A stretch of DNA of 52,560 nucleotides, taken from Bacteroidales bacterium UBA6428 (GTDB taxonomy: Bacteria; Bacteroidota; Bacteroidia; Bacteroidales; UBA932). Positions 35,187-42,421 of this stretch are shown one piece after another. Positions within the stretch are counted from its first letter, which is position 1; every line of letters starts with the position of its first letter. The position numbers and the translations under genes are program-made. The stretch covers positions 1 through 52,560 of the forward strand of contig DJOW01000048.1 of NCBI GenBank assembly GCA_002437305.1, written 5' to 3'. The notes beneath the pieces are model-generated. The model was not told where the DNA came from, ran no database searches, and worked only from the letters and a program-made list of their open reading frames with translations.

Positions 35187-35636
35187 ATGGAAAAAAACAA
35201 TAAGGCTCCCACAATCGAAGAATTCCGTGAATTGCTTAAAAAGAACGGATTGAAGGTGACACCACAGAGAGTCGCCGTGCACGAGGCGATGCTGCGTCTT
35301 GGCCACGCGTGCGCGGACATGGTGACAGCGGAAATCACAGGGGCGGAAAACGCGAAGGTAACGGTGGCGTCGGTCTACAACATCCTGGCACAGCTCTCTC
35401 TACTAGGGATATACCACCGCAGGATGAGCGAGAACAACAAGATGTACTTCGATGTCAACACTTTCAAGCACTTTCATCTTTACGACACTCACAACAACAG
35501 GTTCTCGGATGTGATTGATGACGAGCTCTACAACCTCATAGAGGAAAGACTTCTCTCCAGACGCTTCAAAGGCTACAAGATCGATGGCATCGATGTGCAG
35601 ATCATCGCGCACCCAACCTCAAGAATCAAGAAATAG
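35187..35636 (+). CDS. Fur/PerR-family transcriptional regulator
   Basis: A 149-residue metal-responsive repressor. I choose the ATG at 35187; the open frame continues upstream only as far as a GTG that lies in the repeat region. The winged-helix part contains LKKNGLKVTPQRVAVHEAML and VASVYNILAQLSLLGIYHRR. Putative regulatory-metal residues follow the PerR pattern: LGHACADM, YFDVNTF, KHFHLYDTH and FSDV. The structural-zinc CxxC pairs are absent; the only Cys is in HACAD. Together with the divergent trxB, this suggests a peroxide or redox regulator (inference). Confidence 0.8.
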   Translation: MEKNNKAPTIEEFRELLKKNGLKVTPQRVAVHEAMLRLGHACADMVTAEITGAENAKVTVASVYNILAQLSLLGIYHRRMSENNKMYFDVNTFKHFHLYDTHNNRFSDVIDDELYNLIEERLLSRRFKGYKIDGIDVQIIAHPTSRIKK

Positions 35637-35667
35637 AACCGGCTTGAGGAGGCAGCAGGCATTGACG

Positions 35668-35709
35668 GGAAAAAGCAAAGAAGGAGTCTGACCGCTGTCA
35701 TTCTCCTTC
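35668..35709 (-). terminator. terminator for tRNA-His (minus strand)
   Basis: Stem GAAGGAG (35680-35686) / CTCCTTC (35703-35709) with an inner GAC/GTC pair. On the minus strand it is followed by TTTGCTTTTTCCC, a T-rich stretch. It could also stop transcription from the PerR-like gene. Confidence 0.65.
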
Positions 35710-35715
35710 CTTGAT

Positions 35716-35792
35716 GGGGTGCGATGTGGGGCTCGAACCCACGACACCCAGAACCACAATCTGGTGCTCTACCAACTGAACTAATCGCACCG
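35716..35792 (-). tRNA. tRNA-His (anticodon GTG), CCA encoded
   Basis: Read on the minus strand, it folds as a normal tRNA. The acceptor arm GGTGCGAT pairs with ATCGCACC (8 bp, including the extra G-1 opposite C73 that marks histidine tRNAs). The D arm is AGTTCAGTTGGTAGAGC, the anticodon arm CCAGATTGTGGTTCTGG has GTG in the loop, and the T arm is GTGGGTTCGAGCCCCAC. The 3' CCA is genome-encoded at 35716-35718. Promoter box at 35806-35813, terminator at 35668-35709. Confidence 0.97.
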
Positions 35793-35805
35793 TGTTAGAG
35801 ATTGC

Positions 35806-35813
35806 AAATTTAC
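35806..35813 (-). promoter_or_regulatory. -7 box for tRNA-His
   Basis: The minus strand reads TAAATTTG followed by C, a perfect match, 13 bp upstream of the mature 5' end. Confidence 0.7.
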
Positions 35814-35896
35814 GAATTAATTTTACAGAAACAAGCGTTTTTAAAAATATTTCGCTTAATTTTTATGCAAAGACACGGAATTCTATAAGGTATTGT

Positions 35897-35904
35897 TATC
35901 TTTG
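35897..35904 (+). promoter_or_regulatory. -7 box for capA, almost touching the ATG
   Basis: TATCTTTG followed by C, a perfect TAnnTTTG. The box ends 3 bp before the ATG at 35908, so the transcript would start at or inside the start codon (leaderless). Confidence 0.55.
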
Positions 35905-35907
35905 CGT

Positions 35908-37089
35908 ATGCGGATAATTCTGACTTTCGGGGCGTTCCTTATCCTTATTTGTTCAGCGGCGGGGCAAATCCACCGGGACGGTCTTGCGTTACGGCAAAGC
36001 CGCACTGATAAGTCCCTCTTAAAGTGTCAAGAAATCCGGAATCCCTTCTGCCATCCCACCGACACAATCAATGTGGTGTTCACGGGGGACATGATGATGC
36101 ACAGCGCGCAGATCATAAATGCAAGAAACGCTGAGAACCAGTTCGATTTCTCAGAGTGTTTCTCAAAGACAAGGCACCTCATCCAAGAAGCTGACATTGC
36201 CGTGGCAAACATGGAGTTCACCCTTGCGGGAGAACCTTACACAGGCTACCCGTGCTTCTCGGCGCCGGACTCTTTCGCGGAAGCCACCGCGGAATGCGGT
36301 GTTGATGTTTTCCTTACGGCAAACAATCATATTCTCGACAAGGGTCGGAAAGGAGCCGAAAGGACACTGGGAATATATTCAGACATGGAAAAAGACAAAG
36401 GCATCAGGCATGCAGGATCGGCCGTCTCCCCCGAAGACGACTCTCTGCGCTTTCCGTTGAAGATCCTCGCCAAAGGAATCCGCCTGGCCCTTATCAATTT
36501 CACCTACGGCACAAACATCAGGATCCGCGAGGCGTTTCCTAAAGTCCACCTGGCCGACACCGCTGAGATTGCCGCCGCTATCCGAAGGGCAAAAGACACC
36601 GGAGCCGACTTCCTCATCGCGCTGCCGCACTGGGGAAATGAATATGCCCTCAGACATTCCGAGAGGCAGGGCAAGCTTGCGCGCTGGCTGGCGGATAATG
36701 GCTGCGACGCCGTCATCGGTACGCACCCTCATGTCATTCAGGACATTGAGACACTCACTGTCCACAGAAAGGATGGATCAGGAGAGTGTAAAGTTCCGGT
36801 GATATATTCATTGGGCAACTTCATCTCGAACATGAGCGCACCGAACACGCAGGTCGGAATGATCGCGACGCTCGGCTTCACAAAGGACTGGCTCGGGGAC
36901 TGTGACATGCTGGAGCCACGCCTGACTCTGATCTGGTGCTCCAGACCCGGACATCTTGCGCGCGGCTACACCACAATTCCGATCAAGGAATATGTCGGAA
37001 AACGCGGCCTGTGGATCAACCAATGGGACTACCACAAGATGATCACCTCCTATGAAAGGGTAAAGAAAGAAACTGGAATTATTGACTGA
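35908..37089 (+). CDS. CapA-family protein (metallophosphatase-like)
   Basis: A secreted or membrane-associated protein of the PgsA/CapA family, a calcineurin-like metallophosphoesterase fold found in poly-gamma-glutamate and related pathways. From the ATG at 35908 it has 393 residues. A signal peptide (about 1-20, cleavage near CSAAGQ) precedes motifs NVVFTGDMMMHSAQI, VANMEFTLAG, LTANNHILDKG, ALPHWGNEYAL and VIGTHPHVIQDIE. It is followed by phoH after 2 bp, so they are co-transcribed. No capsule genes surround it, so a poly-glutamate role is not supported here. Confidence 0.85.
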   Translation: MRIILTFGAFLILICSAAGQIHRDGLALRQSRTDKSLLKCQEIRNPFCHPTDTINVVFTGDMMMHSAQIINARNAENQFDFSECFSKTRHLIQEADIAVANMEFTLAGEPYTGYPCFSAPDSFAEATAECGVDVFLTANNHILDKGRKGAERTLGIYSDMEKDKGIRHAGSAVSPEDDSLRFPLKILAKGIRLALINFTYGTNIRIREAFPKVHLADTAEIAAAIRRAKDTGADFLIALPHWGNEYALRHSERQGKLARWLADNGCDAVIGTHPHVIQDIETLTVHRKDGSGECKVPVIYSLGNFISNMSAPNTQVGMIATLGFTKDWLGDCDMLEPRLTLIWCSRPGHLARGYTTIPIKEYVGKRGLWINQWDYHKMITSYERVKKETGIID

Positions 37090-37091
37090 CA

Positions 37092-38084
37092 ATGAAGAAT
37101 ACAATCACACTTGACGTCATTGACCCCATCGAGATCTTCGGGGCCGGAAACAAGATACTCGAAGAGTTCTGCTCGTATTTTCACGGGCTTAAGGTTGTCG
37201 CGAGAGGCAACGAGATCCACTTGGAGGGCAAAGAGAACGACATTCTGGAGTTCAACCAGAAATTCGCCGAGCTGATCGAGCGGCGGATGCACAAGATGAA
37301 CCTCACGGCCTTTGATGTCGAGGACATCTTCGATGGAGAGAACTCACCCAACAATTTCAAATTGAATGGAGAGGCGATTATCGTACACAGCACGGAGGGG
37401 AAGCCGATCAAGGCCCGCAACAAGACCCAGCAGGAGATGGTCAAGGCCTATTTCGACAACGATCTCGTCTTCGCTGTCGGCCCTGCGGGAACCGGCAAGA
37501 CCTACGTGGCGATAGCCCTTGCGGTGAGGGCGCTGAAGAACCGCGAGATCAAGCGCATCATCCTGACCCGTCCCGCAGTCGAGGCCGGTGAACGGCTTGG
37601 ATTCCTGCCCGGTGATCTGAAAGACAAACTGGATCCGTACCTACAGCCTCTTTACGATGCCCTTGGAGACATGGTCCCGCCCAGAAGACTGCAGGAGTTC
37701 ATCGAGGAAGGGACGATCCAGATCGCTCCGCTTGCCTACATGCGGGGCCGCACCCTGGACCGCGCCTGCGTCATCCTGGACGAAGCCCAGAACACGAATC
37801 TTAGCCAGCTGAAGATGTTCCTCACCCGAATGGGCTTGAACGCCAAATTCATAGTGACCGGAGACGCGACCCAGATCGATCTTCCCCGCCGCGAGGATTC
37901 CGGCCTTCTGCGCGGCATCAGCCTCCTCAAGAACATCAAGGGCGTCAGCACCATCTTTTTCTCCAACGAGGACATCGTGCGGCATCCGCTCGTAGGCAAG
38001 ATCGTAAAGGCTTTCGAGCGCAAGGAGACCGAGGATTCGTCCGAGACCGTGGATGGACACGAAAGCGATCAAGGCGTGCGATAG
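37092..38084 (+). CDS. PhoH-like ATPase
   Basis: A cytoplasmic P-loop ATPase of the PhoH/YbeZ family, linked to RNA metabolism and ribosome maturation in known members. 330 residues: an N-terminal KH-like region (about 1-100), then KTQQEMVKAYFDNDLVFAVG, Walker A GPAGTGKT (130-137), TRPAVEAGERLGFLPGDLK, the Walker B VILDEAQNT and VTGDATQIDLPRRE. The acidic tail is usual. A bidirectional terminator follows at 38138-38181. Confidence 0.94.
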   Translation: MKNTITLDVIDPIEIFGAGNKILEEFCSYFHGLKVVARGNEIHLEGKENDILEFNQKFAELIERRMHKMNLTAFDVEDIFDGENSPNNFKLNGEAIIVHSTEGKPIKARNKTQQEMVKAYFDNDLVFAVGPAGTGKTYVAIALAVRALKNREIKRIILTRPAVEAGERLGFLPGDLKDKLDPYLQPLYDALGDMVPPRRLQEFIEEGTIQIAPLAYMRGRTLDRACVILDEAQNTNLSQLKMFLTRMGLNAKFIVTGDATQIDLPRREDSGLLRGISLLKNIKGVSTIFFSNEDIVRHPLVGKIVKAFERKETEDSSETVDGHESDQGVR

Positions 38085-38137
38085 TCAAGGTTCACTTCCA
38101 GAACCCGTGGTATGTAAATAACTGATTATCAATCAAT

Positions 38138-38181
38138 AAAGCAATTACCTCCAGCCGGATTCGACTGGAGGTAATTGCTTT
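38138..38181. terminator. bidirectional terminator between phoH and the TPR gene
   Basis: A perfect 17 bp inverted repeat, AAAGCAATTACCTCCAG (38138-38154) and its complement (38165-38181), with a 10 nt loop. The A-tract on one side and T-tract on the other let it work for both convergent genes. Confidence 0.9.
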
Positions 38182-38244
38182 ATAAACTGTAATTCAAGCA
38201 CTTATCTGCCACGCACATTCGTCATGGCAGTGCGCCCAGATATA

Positions 38245-39564
38245 TTAGTTGTTAAGAAGGGCGTTGTACTTCTCGTAACCGGACTGGAACTTAGGATCCT
38301 GGTCACGGAAACGATAGTAAACCTGCTTGAGATACTCAGCGATGGTTGACTTTATCGCAGGGTCCTCGCAGACAACATAAGCCTTTTCAAACGGATCGAT
38401 ACACTTCTTGAGCGTCACCTCGAACTCCTGGACGAGAGCCATATACTTTTTGTCATCCAGCTCGCTCTGGGCTTTCTCCTGAAGTTCAAGAGCCTTGTCA
38501 TAGTACATCTGGCCTTTGCCGATGTAGGCATAGACATACTTAGGATCCTTAGCTGCGGACTCGTCATAGGCCTTGGCGGCCTTGTCAAGTTCCCCGAGCT
38601 GCTTATAAGCCTGGCCCTCGACATAATAGAGAGATGCATTGTCAGGAGATGTAGCCTTCGCCTGTTGGAGCAGTTCGAAGAGTCTGTCCGTGCCTTCACC
38701 GCTTGTCATGTAATAGTTGATAAGGCCGAAGACGATGCTCTCGCTGGTAGGGAATTTCTGGAAACCCTGCTCAAGGTAGTCTTTGGCGGCAGCCTTGCCG
38801 GCAGCGGTCGTGTCGATGCGTGAGACGCAGTCAGCCAATTTGGCAAAAACCTCACCTCCCTCAGCATAGTAGCCGTAACCCACACACTTGTCGAACAGAG
38901 CCTTGGACTTCGCATAGTCCTGGCAGCTCCATGCCGTGAAGGCAGCGTTGTACAGAGAGTTGGTGTCGATCTTCTCATAAGGCTTCTGGGCGGCAGCCTC
39001 GACAGCGTCTTCGAATAATGACTCCGCCTTCTTCACATCCCCAAGAGTGTAGGCATAGTACGCCTCCTGATTCAACTTCTCGGCGACGGACTTGATGCCA
39101 GCGATGATGTCGTTGTCCTTGGAATGCTTCGCATCAACTTCATAGGCCTTCTTGAAAGCCTCCAGAGCCTTAGGCAGAGCGTTTTCGACAACAGGTTTCG
39201 TAACCTCGATGACCTCAAGCTGACCATTGGCATTGAAATAAAGATTCTTGTTGTCGTAGATCTGCTTGACGTACTGCGCACCGTTAAGGGTCACATTCTC
39301 TACAGAAGAAGGCTTCTCACCTCCCATGGAAAGCTGCACCGCGTTCATGTCAGCGCCAATCCAGACACTTCCGGAAGGAGCGCTATAGGCGTCAATGTAA
39401 GCCTGGGCAAGCTTCAACCAGGTAGCCACCTTCGTGGCCTTCTTCGCATTCTGGGAAGCAGAGAGCGCACTCTCGACCGCCTTTGCGGCAGAGTTCACGT
39501 TAGACTGGGCATCCGCAACCTGAAAGGCAGCGAGCAATGCCAAAACAATCAATGTCCTTTTCAT
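38245..39564 (-). CDS. exported tetratricopeptide-repeat protein
   Basis: 439 residues with a signal peptide (about 1-19, cleavage after VADAQ) and several TPR units over about 120-350, for example YYAYTLGDVKKAESLFEDAV and YYVEGQAYKQLGELDKAAKA. An N-terminal alpha-helical segment of unknown type is rich in Ala and Lys. No catalytic motif is visible. It probably acts as a periplasmic scaffold (inference). It has its own promoter box at 39588-39595 inside the gap before gyrA. Confidence 0.82.
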   Translation of the reverse strand: MKRTLIVLALLAAFQVADAQSNVNSAAKAVESALSASQNAKKATKVATWLKLAQAYIDAYSAPSGSVWIGADMNAVQLSMGGEKPSSVENVTLNGAQYVKQIYDNKNLYFNANGQLEVIEVTKPVVENALPKALEAFKKAYEVDAKHSKDNDIIAGIKSVAEKLNQEAYYAYTLGDVKKAESLFEDAVEAAAQKPYEKIDTNSLYNAAFTAWSCQDYAKSKALFDKCVGYGYYAEGGEVFAKLADCVSRIDTTAAGKAAAKDYLEQGFQKFPTSESIVFGLINYYMTSGEGTDRLFELLQQAKATSPDNASLYYVEGQAYKQLGELDKAAKAYDESAAKDPKYVYAYIGKGQMYYDKALELQEKAQSELDDKKYMALVQEFEVTLKKCIDPFEKAYVVCEDPAIKSTIAEYLKQVYYRFRDQDPKFQSGYEKYNALLNN

Positions 39565-39587
39565 GATTATTGATATTTAGTTGTTTC

Positions 39588-39595
39588 CAAACATA
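39588..39595 (-). promoter_or_regulatory. -7 box for the TPR gene
   Basis: The minus strand reads TATGTTTG, a perfect match, abutting the gyrA stop and 23 bp before the TPR ATG. Confidence 0.6.
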
Positions 39596-42121
39596 CTATT
39601 CCTGAGGAGCCTCGACAGTCTCTTCCGCTGCCTGCCGCTCCTCTTCTCCACTCTTCTCTACGGTAGAGATGGCAGCGATGGAGTCACCGTTCCTGATGTT
39701 GATCAGTTTGACGCCCTGGGTCGCCCTGCCGGACACCTTGATGCCTGAAACCGCCATCCTTATCGTAAGACCGGACTTCTCGATGATCATCAGGTCATCG
39801 TTCTCCGTCACGTTCTTGATGGCTATCAATTTCCCGGTCCTCTCGGTGATGTTTATGGTCTTGACACCCTTTCCTCCCCTGTTTGTGAGCCTGTACTCAT
39901 CGAAGTCAGTCCTCTTTCCGAAACCGTTCTCGCTTACGACAAGCACTGTGTGCGCGGCGGCGTCCTCGGCCCGGGGATCGTAATCAATCGCTCCGACGAC
40001 CTCATCGTCGTCTTCAATATTGATGCCACGAACTCCGGTTGAGTTTCTTCCCATCGGGCGGACATCCGTCTCCTCGAAACGGCAGCAGCGTCCCTCGCGG
40101 GCGGCGACAAATATCTCCTCCCGGCCGTTGGTGAGCAGTGCCTCGACAAGCTCATCTCCTTCCCGCAGATTGACGGCGTTCACACCTGCGGCCCTCGGAT
40201 GTGAATATGCCTCCAGAGATGTCTTCTTTATGACGCCCCTCTTGGTGATGAGCACAATGTTGTTGGAGTTGACATATTCAGGATCCTTGAGGGTCCTGAC
40301 GTTGATGTAGGCCAGGATCTTGTCATCAGGAATGCTGAGCACGTTCTGGATGGCGCGTCCCTTTGAGGCTCTTGATCCTTCCGGTATCTCGTAGACCTTC
40401 AGCCAGAAGCAGCGCCCTTTCTGGGTGAAGAGCAGCATCGTGGAATGCATATTCGCGATGTAGATGTGATCTATGAAATCCTCGTCCCGGGTCGAGCTTC
40501 CCTTCATTCCGACTCCGCCTCGGGCCTGGGTACGGTATTCGGTCAGAGGAGTCCTCTTGATGTAGCCAAGATGGGAGATCGTGATCACCATGTCCTCATC
40601 CGCGTAGAAGTCTTCCGGATTGAACTCCCCGGCGGAAGGACGGATCTCGGTCCTTCTGGGATCCGCGTATTTGTTCTTCAGCTCGATGGTTTCGGTCTTG
40701 ATGACCTTCATCTGCTCAACGGCACTGCCGAGAATCTCGTTGCAGCGGGCGATGAACTTTTCAAGTTCGTCATATTCAGCCTGAAGTTTCTCCCTCTCCA
40801 GGCCGGTCAACTGACGGAGCCTCATCTCGACAATGGCAGTCGCCTGAGCGTCAGTGAACTCAAAGCGGGAAATCAACTCGGCCTTGGCCTCGTCCACATT
40901 GGCTGAATGCCTGATGATGAGGATGATCTCATCTATGACGTCTATCGCCTTAAGCAAACCTTCCAGGATGTGCGCCCTCTTCCGGGCCTTATCCAACTCG
41001 AATTCGGTCCTGCGGATTATGACATCATGGCGGAATTCGACAAAGTTGGCGATCATGTCCTTGAGAGACAGCGTCCTCGGACGCCCCTTGACAAGAGCGA
41101 CATTGTTGAACGCGAAGCTGGACTGAAGTTGGGTGTACTTGAACAAGGTGTTCAGCACGACGTTTGAGTTGCACCCTTGTTTTACCCTTATCACCACCCT
41201 GACTCCCTCCCGGGAAGTCTCATCGTTGATGTAGGTGATGCCCTCGATCTTCTTGTCCTCGACCATCTGGCCGATCTTCTCGATCATCTCCTTCTTGTTG
41301 ACCATGTAAGGGATCTCGGTCACGACAATGGTCTCACGTCCGTTGTCGGCGACCTCGATCTCGGTCCTCGCGCGGACAACGACCTTGCCGCGGCCGGTCT
41401 CATAGGCCTCCTTGATTCCGCCCACGCCCATGATTATGCCTCCCGTCGGGAAGTCCGGCCCCTTGATGTACTGCATCAGACCGTCCGTGTCGATGTCCGG
41501 ATTGTCAATGTAGGCGCAGATGGCGTCACAGCATTCGCCCAGATTGTGAGGCGCCATGTTCGTGGCCATACCCACAGCGATGCCGGACGATCCGTTCAAC
41601 AGAAGCAACGGAGCCTTTGTGGGCAGCACAGTAGGCTCCTCCTCCGTGTCATCGAAGTTAAGCGTCATGTCCACGGTGTTCTTGTCGATGTCAGCAAGGA
41701 CATCGTCGGTCATCTTCTGAAGCTTGGCCTCGGTGTACCTCATGGCTGCCACAGGGTCACCATCCATGGAGCCGAAGTTACCCTGGCCGAAAATCATGGG
41801 ATAACGCTGATTCCAAGGCTGCGCAAGCCTGGCGAGTGCATCGTAGACGCTGGAGTCGCCGTGCGGGTGATACTTTCCAAGCACCTCACCGACGATCTTG
41901 GCGCACTTACGCGTCGGCCCCGAATATGACAGGCCAAGACCATCCATCCCGAACAGAACCCTTCTTTGCACAGGCTTCAGGCCATCCCTGACATCCGGCA
42001 GCGCGCGGGAGACGATCACTGACATCGAATAGTCGATGTACGCGGTGCGCATCTCGTGATCTATCTCAACCGGTTCGATTATGCCGGTCCGGCCTTCCTC
42101 TTTCTTTTCCTCAATATCCAT
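39596..42121 (-). CDS. gyrA: DNA gyrase subunit A
   Basis: The catalytic breakage-reunion subunit of DNA gyrase. 841 residues: GLKPVQRRVLFGM, GKYHPHGDSSVYDALARL, then the active Tyr in AAMRYTEAKL. The quinolone-resistance region (HPHGDSSVY) keeps Ser at the key position. The C-terminal half has the pinwheel repeats and the GyrA box-like segment QARGGVGMKG. The acidic tail is usual. It has its own promoter at 42155-42162 and diverges from the 42-codon gene. Confidence 0.97.
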   Translation of the reverse strand: MDIEEKKEEGRTGIIEPVEIDHEMRTAYIDYSMSVIVSRALPDVRDGLKPVQRRVLFGMDGLGLSYSGPTRKCAKIVGEVLGKYHPHGDSSVYDALARLAQPWNQRYPMIFGQGNFGSMDGDPVAAMRYTEAKLQKMTDDVLADIDKNTVDMTLNFDDTEEEPTVLPTKAPLLLLNGSSGIAVGMATNMAPHNLGECCDAICAYIDNPDIDTDGLMQYIKGPDFPTGGIIMGVGGIKEAYETGRGKVVVRARTEIEVADNGRETIVVTEIPYMVNKKEMIEKIGQMVEDKKIEGITYINDETSREGVRVVIRVKQGCNSNVVLNTLFKYTQLQSSFAFNNVALVKGRPRTLSLKDMIANFVEFRHDVIIRRTEFELDKARKRAHILEGLLKAIDVIDEIILIIRHSANVDEAKAELISRFEFTDAQATAIVEMRLRQLTGLEREKLQAEYDELEKFIARCNEILGSAVEQMKVIKTETIELKNKYADPRRTEIRPSAGEFNPEDFYADEDMVITISHLGYIKRTPLTEYRTQARGGVGMKGSSTRDEDFIDHIYIANMHSTMLLFTQKGRCFWLKVYEIPEGSRASKGRAIQNVLSIPDDKILAYINVRTLKDPEYVNSNNIVLITKRGVIKKTSLEAYSHPRAAGVNAVNLREGDELVEALLTNGREEIFVAAREGRCCRFEETDVRPMGRNSTGVRGINIEDDDEVVGAIDYDPRAEDAAAHTVLVVSENGFGKRTDFDEYRLTNRGGKGVKTINITERTGKLIAIKNVTENDDLMIIEKSGLTIRMAVSGIKVSGRATQGVKLINIRNGDSIAAISTVEKSGEEERQAAEETVEAPQE

Positions 42122-42154
42122 ATTCCGATGTTGAATTCATTATGGTTAAACATG

Positions 42155-42162
42155 CAAAAATA
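42155..42162 (-). promoter_or_regulatory. -7 box for gyrA
   Basis: The minus strand reads TATTTTTG followed by C, a perfect match, 33 bp before the ATG. Confidence 0.65.
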
Positions 42163-42226
42163 ACAAAAAAAACCGAGAGAGACAACTTTGCCTCCGGTCA
42201 CGCCGACGCGTAAAAATATTTTCAGG

Positions 42227-42249
42227 CTTGTACGGCGGTTTCGTACAAG
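42227..42249. repeat. palindrome upstream of the 42-codon gene (operator candidate)
   Basis: CTTGTACG (42227-42234) and CGTACAAG (42242-42249) form a perfect 8 bp inverted repeat with a 7 nt spacer. It ends 7 bp before the -7 box at 42257, where a regulator would block or recruit polymerase. Confidence 0.6.
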
Positions 42250-42256
42250 GCCGTTT

Positions 42257-42264
42257 TATCTTTG
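42257..42264 (+). promoter_or_regulatory. -7 box for the 42-codon gene
   Basis: TATCTTTG followed by C, a perfect TAnnTTTG, 25 bp before the ATG at 42290. Confidence 0.65.
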
Positions 42265-42289
42265 CATCAGAAACAAAACGAATGATGAT

Positions 42290-42418
42290 ATGAGAAACAC
42301 TGAATACAACTTCGACAGGCTCGCCTCCATGATCTCTTCAGAATCATCCCTCGCCGCCCTGATGGAGATAATGGGTGACATGGGGCTGGAGGTCGAAGAC
42401 GCGGTAAAAAGAGCCTGA
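42290..42418 (+). CDS. small protein of 42 residues, unknown function
   Basis: I do not recognise this protein. The ATG at 42290 opens a 42-codon frame beginning MRNTEYNFDRLASM and ending in VEDAVKRA, acidic and probably alpha-helical, with no membrane segment. Support for a real gene: a perfect -7 box 25 bp upstream, a palindrome before it, and a stop 3 bp from the convergent ClpA/ClpC-type gene. The frame stays open upstream to 42188, but that part crosses the promoter. An adaptor or regulator role near the Clp unfoldase is only a guess from position. Confidence 0.55.
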   Translation: MRNTEYNFDRLASMISSESSLAALMEIMGDMGLEVEDAVKRA

Positions 42419-42421
42419 ATG

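Noticed and set aside
38206..38244. Second hairpin downstream of the TPR gene
   Set aside because: Only a 6 bp stem with a 13 nt loop and no T-tract; the 17 bp hairpin at 38138-38181 is the convincing terminator.
42188..42289. Longer start for the small gene at 42290
   Set aside because: The extra codons run through the palindrome and -7 box and are basic and unlike the rest.
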